Shown: piece after piece, positions 16,841 to 38,287 of the stretch
Numbering within the stretch: position 1 is the stretch's first letter
How the letters are laid out: each line of letters starts with the position of its first letter
Assembly (NCBI RefSeq): GCF_003937945.1
Contig: NZ_RSEC01000058.1
Coordinates: forward strand, 1,054,001 to 1,118,000
Length of the DNA: 64,000 nucleotides
Origin: Amycolatopsis eburnea
GTDB lineage: Bacteria; Actinomycetota; Actinomycetes; Mycobacteriales; Pseudonocardiaceae
Direction: 5' to 3'
Translations under genes and position numbers: made by a program
The notes under the pieces: model-generated
What the model was told of the DNA's origin: nothing
The model's database searches: none
What the model saw: only the letters and a program-made list of their open reading frames with translations

Positions 16841-17165
16841 CGCCGACCGCTCCTCTCCCGGCTGAGGATAGCCCTGGTGGAGCGGGTTTTCGCTGGCACG
16901 GGCCCGACGTCACAGAGGTTCCGCGATCCGGGTCCCGGGTGGACGTTTCGGGCTGGCGCGAAACGATTTCAACCCGGTTGACGCTGCTCGCGCGCCGCTG
17001 GCACGTTCGGCTCGACGGAGAGTGCCGTCACCCGGCTGGGGGATGACGCGGTGACGATCTGAACACATTCCGTCACTGGGGCTGAACTTTACTGGGGAAG
17101 GCGGACTCCCGCATGACGAACGACGCACGCAGAGCGCGGATCCTCCGGCGCGCCGGCGGTCGCCG
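16841..17165. promoter_or_regulatory. Divergent promoter interval between the two regulators
   Basis: These 325 bases separate the minus-strand winged-helix gene from the plus-strand SARP gene and must hold both promoters. I see no gene in them. I could not assign -35/-10 hexamers or a clear operator with confidence; the segment TTTCAACCCGGTTGA is a small imperfect dyad around 16968-16981. Confidence 0.5.
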
Positions 17166-20100
17166 ATGACGGCCGACGAAGTCTCGTACCGCGCCGCGCC
17201 GGTGCGGACCCGGCCGGCACCCGTGCTGACGCTCCCGGCGTTCACGGACCTGAAATACCGGCTGCTGGGCCCGGTTTCCGCGGTCGGCGTCGACGGGCCC
17301 GCCCGGCTCGGCGGCCCGAAGCAGCGGACCGTCCTGGCCGCGTTGCTGCTCAACGCCAACCAGGTCGTCTCCGAAGACCAGCTGATCGAACTGCTGTGGG
17401 AAGACCGCCCGCCGGCCAGCGCGCGCGGGCAGCTGCAGGTGCGCGTCTGGGAGCTGCGCAAGCTGCTGGGCCGCGAAGTGATCGTGCGCCGCGAACCCGG
17501 GTACCTGATCGAGGTCGGGCCCGGCGAACTGGACACCGAGCTCTTCGACGACGTCGCCAAGGACGCCCGGCGGCTCATCGAGGGCGGCGAGCCGCGCCGG
17601 GGCGTCGAGCGCCTGCGCGCGGTCCTCGAACTCTGGCAGGGACCGCCGCTGGGCGGCGTCACCGACGTGCTCGTGCGGCGCAGCGGCCAGATCCTCGCCG
17701 AGCAGCGGATGACCGCGCTCGAGGTGCTTTTCGACGCCGAGCTCGCCACCGGCCGGCACACGCACGTGGTGCGGGAGCTGCGCCACTTCGTCGACGAGTA
17801 CCCCTTCGGCGAACGGCTGCAGGAACAGCTGATGCTCGCGCTGCAGCGGTCCGGCCGGACGCCGGAGGCGCTGGAGGTCTACACCGCGACCCGCGAACGC
17901 CTCGACGCCGAGCTGGGCGTCGAACCCGGGGAGCGGCTGCGGGCGATGCACCTGCAGGTCCTCAAGGGCGAGGCCGACGAGCCGCCCGAGCCGCCGGCGC
18001 CGGTGGGCGAGGTCGTCGTGCCGGCGCGGCCGGCCGAGCTGCCCCGGGACGTGCGGGGCTTCGCCGGGCGGACCGAGCAGCTGGCGCAGCTGGACCGGCA
18101 GCTCGCCGCGCGGGCCGGCGCGTACGCGTCGGACGTCTGGATCGTGCACGGCATCCCCGGCGTCGGGAAGACCGCGCTCGCGCTGCACTGGGCGCACCGC
18201 GTCCGCGAGCGGTTCCCGGACGGGCAGCTGTACGTGAACCTGCGCGGGTTCGACGCCGACCGCGAGCCGATGGAGCCGGCCGTCGCGCTGGCCCAGCTGC
18301 TGCGCGCGCTCGGCGCCGACCCGCGCCGGATCCCCGAGGAGGTCGACGCGCAGGCCGGGCTCTACCGCTCGCTGCTCGCCGACCGCCAGGTGCTGCTGGT
18401 GCTCGACAACGCCCGCGACGCCGAGCAGGTCCTGCCGCTGCTGCCGCCGACCGGGACCGTGCTGATCACCAGCCGCCACCGGCTCGGCAGGCTGGTCGCC
18501 GAGTTCGGCGCGTTCTCCCTCGGCCTCGGCGCGCTCACCGAGTCCGACTCGCGGGCGCTGCTCGGCGGCGTGCTCGGCGAAGGCCGGGTGGCGGCCGAGC
18601 CGGCGGCGGCCGGGGAACTGGCCGAGCTGTGCGGGCACCTGCCGCTGGCGCTGCGGATCGCCGCCGCGAACATCGCCACCGGCCCGGACACCACGGTCGC
18701 CGCGATGGCCGCCGACCTCGCCAAGGGCGACCGGCTCAAGCAGCTCGTCGTGGACGGGTCCGACGAAAGCGCCGTGACGCGGGCGTTCGCCGTCTCCTAC
18801 GAGGCGCTCGCCCCGGAGCTGCGGCGGCTGTTCCGGCTGCTCGGCCTGGCCTCGTGCCCGGACTTCACAGCCCGGGGTGCCGCCGCGCTCACCGGTGACC
18901 CGGTCGACGCGGTGACGCGGCAGCTGCGGCTGCTCGCCGCGGCGCACCTGGTCGAACAGCACGTGGCCGGCCGCTACCGGCTGCACGACCTGCTGCGGGC
19001 GTACGCGCTGCGCCAGGCCGGCGCGCACGAAGCCCCGGCCGCGCGAGCCCGGGCGTGGCGCCGGTTCGTCGAGCTGTACCTCTCCGGCGCGGACGCGGCG
19101 GAGCGGATCTTCGGCAGGCGGCACGACCCGCGGCTGCCGCGCGAACCCGCGGTGGTGCCGGCGAACCCCATCTCCTTCGCCGACTCCGCCGAGGCCGCGG
19201 CCTGGCTCGACGCCGAGCACGAGAACCTGTGCGCGGTCGTCACGCAGGCGGTCACCGACGGGCCGTACCCGATCGCCTGGTACCTCGCCGACGCCGTGCG
19301 TTCGGCGTTCTACCACCGGGGACGGCGGGTCGAGTGGGTCGACATCGCGACCACGGTCCTGGCCGCCGCGCGCCGCCTCGACGTGCCCGCGGTGGAGGCG
19401 GTCACCGCGCAGAGCATCGGGCTGGCGTTCGTCCACCGGGAACGGCACGAGCAGGCCGTCGAGTGGATGACCGAAGCGCTGCGCGTGTTCGAGCGCGTGG
19501 ACTGGCCCGAGGGCAAGGCCGCCGCGCTCAACGCGTCCGCCATCGCGCTGCGGGTGGCCGGCCGGTTCGAGGAGGCGGCGGCGCAGTTCGAGCTGGCGCT
19601 GGACCTGCAGCGCCAGTGCGGCTACCGGCTGGGCCAGGTGAGCGTGCTCAACAACCTGGCCTCGGTGCACCGGCAGCGCTGCCTGCTCGACGCGGCCCGC
19701 GCGTGCCTCGACGAGGCGCTGGAGCTCGCCGTCGCCGAGGGCTACCAGCTCGGCGAAGCGGTCGTGCTCGTCGGCATCGGCGTCGTCCAGCGGCTGCAGG
19801 GCGACCTGCCGGGCGCGCGGCGGTCGCTGACCCGGGCGTTCGACCTGCACAAGGCGCACTCCCACCCGTACGGCCAGGGGTCGGCGCTGTGCGGGCTGAG
19901 CCTGGTGTCGATCGACCTCGGCGAGTACGAGCAGGGCCGCGCGCAAGCCGTGCAGGGGCTGGAGATCGCCCGGCAGGAGCAGAACCGCGAGACCGAAGTC
20001 GGCGCGCTCAACGCGCTGGCCAAGGCGGAGGCGGCGCTGGGGGAGACCTGCTCGGCGGTCCGCCACCAGCGGGAAGCGGTCGCGGTGGCCCGGCACTGGG

Positions 20101-20384
20101 GTTCGCCGTGGCACGTCGCGGAAGCGCTGAGCGGCATGGCGTCCGTCCACGGCGCCCGCGGCGACCACGAGGAGGTCCTGCTGGTCGGCGCGGAAGCCCT
20201 CGAGCTGGCCCGCGGCGGCGGTCTGCGGCTGATCGAGGTGCGCTGCCTGCTGGCGCTGGCCGGAGCCCACGCGGGTCAGGGACGACGCGAAGAGGCACGC
20301 CGCCTCTGCCAGGAAGGTCTCGCGCACGCGACCGGCCTGCCAACGCTCCAGACCCGCGCCCGCGAGGTGCTGTCCCGCCTCTGA
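17166..20384 (+). CDS. SARP/AfsR-family pathway regulator with NB-ARC and TPR domains
   Basis: This 1072-aa protein starts at ATG 17166. An OmpR-type winged helix lies at about 33-110 (FTDLKYRLLGPVSAVG, LLLNANQVVSEDQLIELLW, REPGYLIEV). A bacterial transcriptional activation domain (BTAD) follows to about residue 265 (ELDTELFDDVAKDARRLI, LEVYTATRERLDAELGVEPG). An NB-ARC ATPase has its Walker A at 329-336 (GIPGVGKT, Lys335) and LLVLDNARDAEQVLPLL as Walker B. TPR-like helical repeats fill about 650-1072. Large SARPs of this AfsR layout activate antibiotic clusters by binding direct heptamer repeats near the -35 region. A matching candidate site lies at 22230-22270 before the first PKS gene. Confidence 0.95.
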   Translation: MTADEVSYRAAPVRTRPAPVLTLPAFTDLKYRLLGPVSAVGVDGPARLGGPKQRTVLAALLLNANQVVSEDQLIELLWEDRPPASARGQLQVRVWELRKLLGREVIVRREPGYLIEVGPGELDTELFDDVAKDARRLIEGGEPRRGVERLRAVLELWQGPPLGGVTDVLVRRSGQILAEQRMTALEVLFDAELATGRHTHVVRELRHFVDEYPFGERLQEQLMLALQRSGRTPEALEVYTATRERLDAELGVEPGERLRAMHLQVLKGEADEPPEPPAPVGEVVVPARPAELPRDVRGFAGRTEQLAQLDRQLAARAGAYASDVWIVHGIPGVGKTALALHWAHRVRERFPDGQLYVNLRGFDADREPMEPAVALAQLLRALGADPRRIPEEVDAQAGLYRSLLADRQVLLVLDNARDAEQVLPLLPPTGTVLITSRHRLGRLVAEFGAFSLGLGALTESDSRALLGGVLGEGRVAAEPAAAGELAELCGHLPLALRIAAANIATGPDTTVAAMAADLAKGDRLKQLVVDGSDESAVTRAFAVSYEALAPELRRLFRLLGLASCPDFTARGAAALTGDPVDAVTRQLRLLAAAHLVEQHVAGRYRLHDLLRAYALRQAGAHEAPAARARAWRRFVELYLSGADAAERIFGRRHDPRLPREPAVVPANPISFADSAEAAAWLDAEHENLCAVVTQAVTDGPYPIAWYLADAVRSAFYHRGRRVEWVDIATTVLAAARRLDVPAVEAVTAQSIGLAFVHRERHEQAVEWMTEALRVFERVDWPEGKAAALNASAIALRVAGRFEEAAAQFELALDLQRQCGYRLGQVSVLNNLASVHRQRCLLDAARACLDEALELAVAEGYQLGEAVVLVGIGVVQRLQGDLPGARRSLTRAFDLHKAHSHPYGQGSALCGLSLVSIDLGEYEQGRAQAVQGLEIARQEQNRETEVGALNALAKAEAALGETCSAVRHQREAVAVARHWGSPWHVAEALSGMASVHGARGDHEEVLLVGAEALELARGGGLRLIEVRCLLALAGAHAGQGRREEARRLCQEGLAHATGLPTLQTRAREVLSRL

Positions 20385-20387
20385 CCC

Positions 20388-20440
20388 GCCGTGAAGGCCT
20401 CCTTCCCGGTCATAAAAGCCGGTAAGGAGGCCTTCACGGC
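20388..20440. terminator. Long stem-loop after the SARP gene
   Basis: GCCGTGAAGGCCTCCTT (20388-20404) pairs perfectly with AAGGAGGCCTTCACGGC (20424-20440). The 19-base loop can form an inner CCGG/CCGG stem. It begins 4 bases after the SARP stop. It has no T-tract, so it may be a bidirectional stem terminator or another repeat family. Confidence 0.75.
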
Positions 20441-20517
20441 TTTGGGGAAGCGGAATGGAAGTGGGCGCGCTTAGCGTCCGGTTCGTCCTTGCCGGCGAGA
20501 GAACTTCGGAGCTTTTG

Positions 20518-22119
20518 ATGAGATGGGGTAGAGCCATCGCCGCGGCCGGTGCCGTGGTGGCGCTCGTGGTGCCGGGGGTCGCCGCACCGGCGGCCGCCGC
20601 CGAGGCGAAGTACGTCGGCGAGCTGGCGCTCACCGAGACCGGTGTGGTCCGCGGGACCGCGGCCACCGACCTGGTGACGTTCAAGGGCGTGCCCTACGCC
20701 GCCCCGCCGGTCGGGCCGCTGCGCTGGCGGGCGCCGCAGCCCGCGAAGGCGTGGGACGGCGTCCTCGACGCCACGAACTTCCGCAGCCAGTGCGCGCAGC
20801 TCGGCGGGCTCGGCGGGATCATCGAGTCCTACGAGGAGAACTGCCTCTACCTCAACGTCTTCGCGCCGAAGACGTCCGGGGTCAAGCCGGTCGTCGTGTG
20901 GTTCTACGGCGGCGGGTTCCAGAACGGCACCAGCAGCACCTACGACGCCGCCCGCCTGGCCGTGCAGGGCGACGTCGTGGTCGTCACCGTCAACTACCGG
21001 GTCGGCGTGCTGGGCTTCCTCGCGCTGCCGTCCCTCGACGGCGAGACGCCCGGCGTGCAGTCCGGCAACTTCGGCATCCAGGACCAGCGCGCGTCGCTGA
21101 AGTGGGTGCAGCGCAACATCGCCGGCTTTGGCGGCAACCCCGGCAACATCACCATCGGCGGCCAGTCCGCCGGCGCCGGTGCCGCGTGCATCCACCTCGC
21201 CTCGCCGGCCTCGGCCGGGTTGTTCCAGCGCGCGATCGGCGAGACCTACAGCTGCGGCTCCCCGCTGCTCACCAAGGACGCCGCCGAGACCATGGGCACG
21301 ACCGTGGCCACGCAGTTCGGCTGCGCCGACGCCGCCGCGGCCGCGGACTGCCTGCGCGGCAAGACCGACGTCAAGGCGCTGATGCAGGCGTGGCCGCCGT
21401 TGCCGCAGGGGCCCGTGGTCGGCGGCAGCGAACAACCGCTGCAGCCGATCGACGCCTTCCGGCAGGGCAAGTTCAACCGCGTGCCGATGCTGTGGGGCAA
21501 CAACCGCGACGAGATGCGGATGATCGTCAGCATCCAGTACGACGCCTCGGGCAACCCGGTCACCGCCGAGTCCTACCCGCAGATCATCCGGAACACCTTC
21601 GGCGTGGACGCCGACCGCGTCCTGGCGAAGTACCCCGCGTCCGCCTACCCGACGCCGGGTCTCGCGCTGTCGCAGGTGCTCAGCGACGCCGGGGACGACC
21701 AGCTCGCCACCTGCCAGCACGTCACGGCGTACCGGGCCGCGATCGCCGGGCAGGCCAAGCTGTTCGTCTACCAGTTCTCCGACCGCACGGCGCCGCCGGT
21801 GGTCGACATTCCCAGCTTCGACGAGGGTGCCGAGCACGGTTCGGAACTGAACTACCTGTTCCCGAAGTTCACCGGCGCGACGCTGAACGCGGCGCAGCAA
21901 GCGCTCTCCGACCAGATGGTGAAGTACTGGTCGACGTTCGCCCGCACCGGCGACCCGAACGCCTACGGCCTGCCCGCGTGGCCGCGCTTCAGCACCGGAA
22001 CGGCGCGTGACACGCTGTCCCTGGACCTCGCTTCCGCCGGTGGCAACCAGAAGATCGACCTCGCCACCCGCAGCCAGTGCGACTTCTGGGCGACCGTGCC
22101 GCCACCGCCCGGCGCCTGA
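20518..22119 (+). CDS. Secreted type-B carboxylesterase (para-nitrobenzyl esterase family)
   Basis: I take ATG 20518 and not the in-frame ATG 20455, because CGGAG lies 9 bases upstream and the protein then starts with a clean signal peptide: Met-Arg-Trp-Gly-Arg, a hydrophobic Ala/Val stretch, then PAAAAEAKY with a likely cut near residue 28. The 533-aa alpha/beta hydrolase has GQSAG with the nucleophile at about Ser217, the acid in NNRDEM at about Glu332, and the base in GAEHGSEL at about His440. EENCLYLNVFAP is the other family signature. It would hydrolyse esters outside the membrane. Lying between the regulator and the PKS, it may deacylate a secreted precursor or act in self-protection, but a general esterase is possible. 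Confidence 0.9.
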   Translation: MRWGRAIAAAGAVVALVVPGVAAPAAAAEAKYVGELALTETGVVRGTAATDLVTFKGVPYAAPPVGPLRWRAPQPAKAWDGVLDATNFRSQCAQLGGLGGIIESYEENCLYLNVFAPKTSGVKPVVVWFYGGGFQNGTSSTYDAARLAVQGDVVVVTVNYRVGVLGFLALPSLDGETPGVQSGNFGIQDQRASLKWVQRNIAGFGGNPGNITIGGQSAGAGAACIHLASPASAGLFQRAIGETYSCGSPLLTKDAAETMGTTVATQFGCADAAAAADCLRGKTDVKALMQAWPPLPQGPVVGGSEQPLQPIDAFRQGKFNRVPMLWGNNRDEMRMIVSIQYDASGNPVTAESYPQIIRNTFGVDADRVLAKYPASAYPTPGLALSQVLSDAGDDQLATCQHVTAYRAAIAGQAKLFVYQFSDRTAPPVVDIPSFDEGAEHGSELNYLFPKFTGATLNAAQQALSDQMVKYWSTFARTGDPNAYGLPAWPRFSTGTARDTLSLDLASAGGNQKIDLATRSQCDFWATVPPPPGA

Positions 22120-22132
22120 AACCCGTGGTACC

Positions 22133-22164
22133 GAAGGGGACTGTCCGCCAGGGCAGTCCCCTTC
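22133..22164 (+). terminator. Hairpin terminator after the esterase
   Basis: GAAGGGGACTG (22133-22143) pairs with CAGTCCCCTTC (22154-22164) around a 10-base loop and is followed by TTCGTG. It starts 13 bases after the esterase stop and separates that gene from the PKS transcript. Confidence 0.8.
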
Positions 22165-22229
22165 TTCGTGCCCGCGGGGCACCACGTATCGCGTCGCTTC
22201 CGTCGCGGCCGGTGACTTTCAGGGCCGGG

Positions 22230-22270
22230 GAAGCCGGTGGAAGCGAAGCAGAAGCCGTCCCTTCTAGCTT
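22230..22270 (+). promoter_or_regulatory. Candidate SARP operator and -10 box for the PKS operon
   Basis: GAAGCC (22230-22235), GAAGCG (22240-22245) and GAAGCC (22251-22256) form direct repeats spaced 10 and 11 bases. The last ends exactly 8 bases before TAGCTT (22265-22270), a fair -10 hexamer, and no -35 is visible. SARP activators typically bind such heptamer repeats at 11-base steps with the last 8 bases from the -10. An extra GAAGCA at 22245 overlaps the series, so chance remains possible. A strong ribosome site GAGGAGGG (22295-22302) follows before the PKS ATG. Confidence 0.4.
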
Positions 22271-22305
22271 TTCGGGGTACCGCAAGAAAACCGTGAGGAG
22301 GGTCC

Positions 22306-35125
<12,820 letters not shown>

Positions 35126-35133
<8 letters not shown>

Positions 35134-38100
35134 GCACGACGACCGCGTGCTGGAGAACCTCCGCTGGGTCACCCTCGAACTGCACCAGGCCCGCGAGAAG
35201 CTGCGCGCCGCCGAGGAGCCGATCGCCGTCGTCGGCACCGGCTGCCGGTACCCCGGCGGCGTCTCGACGCCCGAGGACCTCTGGCGGCTGCTCGACGGCG
35301 GCGTCGACGCCATCACCGAGTTCCCCGGCGACCGCGGCTGGGACGTCGAAAGCCTGCACCGGCCGGACGCGCCGGGGCACTCCAGCACGCGGCACGGCGG
35401 GTTCCTCGCCGAGCCGGGCGCGTTCGACGCCGGGTTCTTCGGCATGTCCCCGGCCGCCGCCGAGGTCACCGACCCGCAGCACCGGCTCCTGCTCGAACTG
35501 TCCTGGGAGGCCATCGAACGCGCGGGCATCGACCCGAAGTCGTTGCGCGGCAGCCGGACCGGCGTGTTCGCCGGCACGATGTACGCCGACTACGGCACCG
35601 GCGCGGCCGACGCCGACCTCGCCGGCCGCGTGCTGATGGGCACGTCCGGCTCGCTGGCGTCGGGCCGGATCGCCTACACGTTCGGCTTCGAGGGCCCGGC
35701 GCTGACGCTGGACACCGCGTGCTCGTCGTCGCTGGTCGCGGTGCACCTGGCGGTGCAGGCACTGCGCCGCGGCGAATGCACGCTCGCGCTCGCGGGCGGG
35801 GCGACGGTGCTCGCGACCCCGTCGGTGTTCGTCGAGTTTTCGCGCCAGCGCGGGCTTTCCGCCGACGGGCGCTGCAAGGCGTTCGGCGCGGGCGCCGACG
35901 GCACCGGGTTCGCCGAGGGCGCCGGTGTCCTGCTGCTGGAACGGCTTTCCGACGCCCGCCGCCTCGGGCACCCGGTGCTGGCCGTGGTGCGCGGCTCGGC
36001 GGTGAACTCCGACGGCGCGTCCAACGGCCTGACCGCGCCGAACGGCCCCGCGCAGCAGCGGGTCATCGCCCAGGCCCTCGCCGACGCGCGGCTCACGCCG
36101 TCCGATGTGGACGCCGTCGAAGCCCACGGGACCGGCACCGCGCTGGGCGACCCGATCGAGGCGCAGGCCGTGCTCGCCGCGTACGGGCAGGACCGCGCGG
36201 AGCCGCTGTGGCTCGGGTCGGTCAAGTCGAACCTCGGGCACACCCAGGCCGCGGCCGGCGTCGCCGGGCTGCTGAAGATGATCCTGGCGCTGCGGCACGG
36301 CGTGCTGCCCAAGACATTGCACGCCGACGAGCTGTCGCCGCACGTGGACTGGACGTCCGGGGCGGTTTCGCTGCTCACGTCGCCCCGGCCGTGGCCCGCC
36401 GGGGACCGGCCGCGCCGGGCCGGGGTGTCGTCGTTCGGGGTCAGCGGGACCAATGCGCACGTGATCCTGGAAGAGGCGCCCGCGGCGGAACCCGTGGCCC
36501 CTTCTTCCGACGTCCCCGACGCGCCGTGGGTGCTGTCCGCCCGGAGTGCCACGGCGTTGCGGGGGCAGGCCGCGCGGTTGCTGTCCCTTGTGGACGAAAA
36601 CCCGCTCGACGTCGCCCACTCGCTGCTGACTTCGCGCAGCCGGTTCGAGCACCGCGCGGTCGTGCTCGGCCCCGACCGCCGTCGCGGGCTCGCCGCGCTC
36701 GCCGCTGGTGAAGAGGCGTCCACTGTGGTCACCGGGGTCGCGGACGCCGGGCCGGACGCGGTGTTCGTCTTCCCCGGCCAGGGATCGCAGTGGGCCGGGA
36801 TGGGCCGTGAGCTGCTGGAAACGTCTCCGGTGTTCGCCGCCCGGCTGGCCGAGTGCGCGGCCGCGCTGGTGCCGTTCACCGACTTCGACCTGCTGCGCGT
36901 GCTGCGCCGCGGGGACGAGCTGGACCGCGTCGACGTCGTCCAGCCCGCGCTGTGGGCCGTGATGGTGTCGCTGGCGGCGCTGTGGGAAGCCCACGGGGTG
37001 CGGCCCGCGGCGGTGCTCGGGCACAGCCAGGGCGAGATCGCCGCCGCCTGCGTCGCGGGTGCGCTGTCCCTTTCGGACGGCGCGCGCGTGGTGGCGCTGC
37101 GCAGCCGGGCGCTGGCCGCGTTGTCCGGTCAAGGCGGCATGGTTTCGGTCCGGCTGCCGCTCGCCGACGTCGAAAAGCTGCTGACGCCGGGCCTTTCGAT
37201 CGCCGCGGTCAACGGCGCCGCGTCCGTCGTCGTGTCCGGCGAACCGTCCGCATTGGACGAACTGGTCGAGAAGTGCGGCGAGCACGCGAAGCGGATCCCG
37301 GTGGACTACGCCTCCCACTCCGCGCAGGTCGACTCGCTGCGCGAGCGGCTGCTCGCCGACCTCGCGCCGATCCGGCCGCGCCCGGCCGACGTCCCGTTCG
37401 TCTCGACGGTGACCGCGTCGGTGTTCGACACCACCGGGCTGGACGCGGAGTACTGGTTCACGAACCTGCGTCAGCCGGTGCTGTTCGACCCGGCGCTGCG
37501 GGCCGCGCTGGCCGAGGGCTGGACCGCGTTCGTCGAGCTGAGCCCGCACCCCGTGCTCACGCTGGGGATGCAGCAGACGGCACCGGGCGCGGTCGTCGCC
37601 GGCGCGCTGCGCCGCGGCGACGGCGGCCTCGACCGCGTCCGGCTGGCATTGGCCGAGCTGGCCGTCCGCGGCATCGACGTCGACTGGGCCCTGCCCACCG
37701 GCCGCCGCATCGACCTGCCCACCTACGCGTTCGACCACCGCACCTACTGGCTCACCTCCCAAGCGGCACTTTCACGTGAAAGTGACACGGAGGAGCCCTC
37801 TCCGGATCACTTTCACGTGAAAGTGCCGGGGTTGGGTGGGGCGGAGCAGCGGCGGGAGCTGGTGAAGCTGGTTCGGAGCGCTGCGGCGGCTGTGCTCGGG
37901 CACGGCTCGGGCGACGACGTCGAGCCGACGGGGTCGTTCCGCGAGCTGGGCTTCGACTCGGCCGCGGGCGTCCAGCTGCGCAACCGCCTCGCCGCGGCGA
38001 CCGGGCTGGAGCTGCCGGTGACGGTGGCGTTCGACCACCCCACCGCCGCGTCGCTGGCCGAGCACCTGCAGGCCGAGCTGTCGGGCACGCCGTCGGCGGG

Positions 38101-38287
38101 CCTCGACCGCCACCTCGACGCGCTCGAGTCCGGCCTGCGCGACCTCGACGGCGCCGCGCGGGCGCACGTGCTGACCCGGCTCCGGACGCTCGTTGCGGCC
38201 GGCCCGGACGCCGGCGCGGAGCTGGCGGGCGCCACGGCCGACGAGATGTTCGCGCTGCTCGACGAAGAACTGGGTGCCGCCAAGTGA
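35126..38287 (+). CDS. Type I modular PKS 2: module 3, KS-AT-ACP
   Basis: This 1053-aa gene starts at ATG 35126. Residues 1-30 form a coiled docking helix (DRVLENLRWVTLELHQAREK). KS has TACSSS with Cys199. AT has GHSQG (Ser634) and YASH (728-731), so methylmalonyl-CoA is predicted. No KR, DH or ER is present. After the AT end (YAFDHRTYWL) only a short linker of about 40 residues leads to the ACP, whose site reads GFDSAAGVQL (Ser945) where DSL is usual. That linker is built largely from two copies of the CACTTTCACGTGAAAGTG palindrome. A C-terminal docking tail follows (LDALESGLRDLDGAARAHVL). The module should leave the beta-keto group from module 2 unreduced. It may be a natural minimal module or one that lost a reductive segment near the repeats. 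The TGA overlaps the GTG of the next gene by 4 bases. Confidence 0.96.
37765..37827. repeat. 63-bp element with two palindromes in the module 3 AT-ACP linker
   Basis: CACTTTCACGTGAAAGTG occurs at 37767-37784 and 37808-37825. The two copies with their flanks (GGCACTTT... and ...AAGTGCC) form a larger inverted repeat of 63 bp, a whole number of codons, translated as ALSRESDTEEPSPDHFHVKV. The core also occurs once in the lyase gene at 3925-3944. Confidence 0.92.

Noticed and set aside
20455..20517. Earlier ATG for the esterase
   Set aside because: It would add 21 charged and mixed residues before the signal peptide; ATG 20518 has a better ribosome site and a clean signal sequence.
17073..20684. 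Minus-strand frame of about 1200 codons opposite the SARP gene
   Set aside because: The plus-strand product has clear wHTH, BTAD, NB-ARC and TPR motifs; the antisense product has none.
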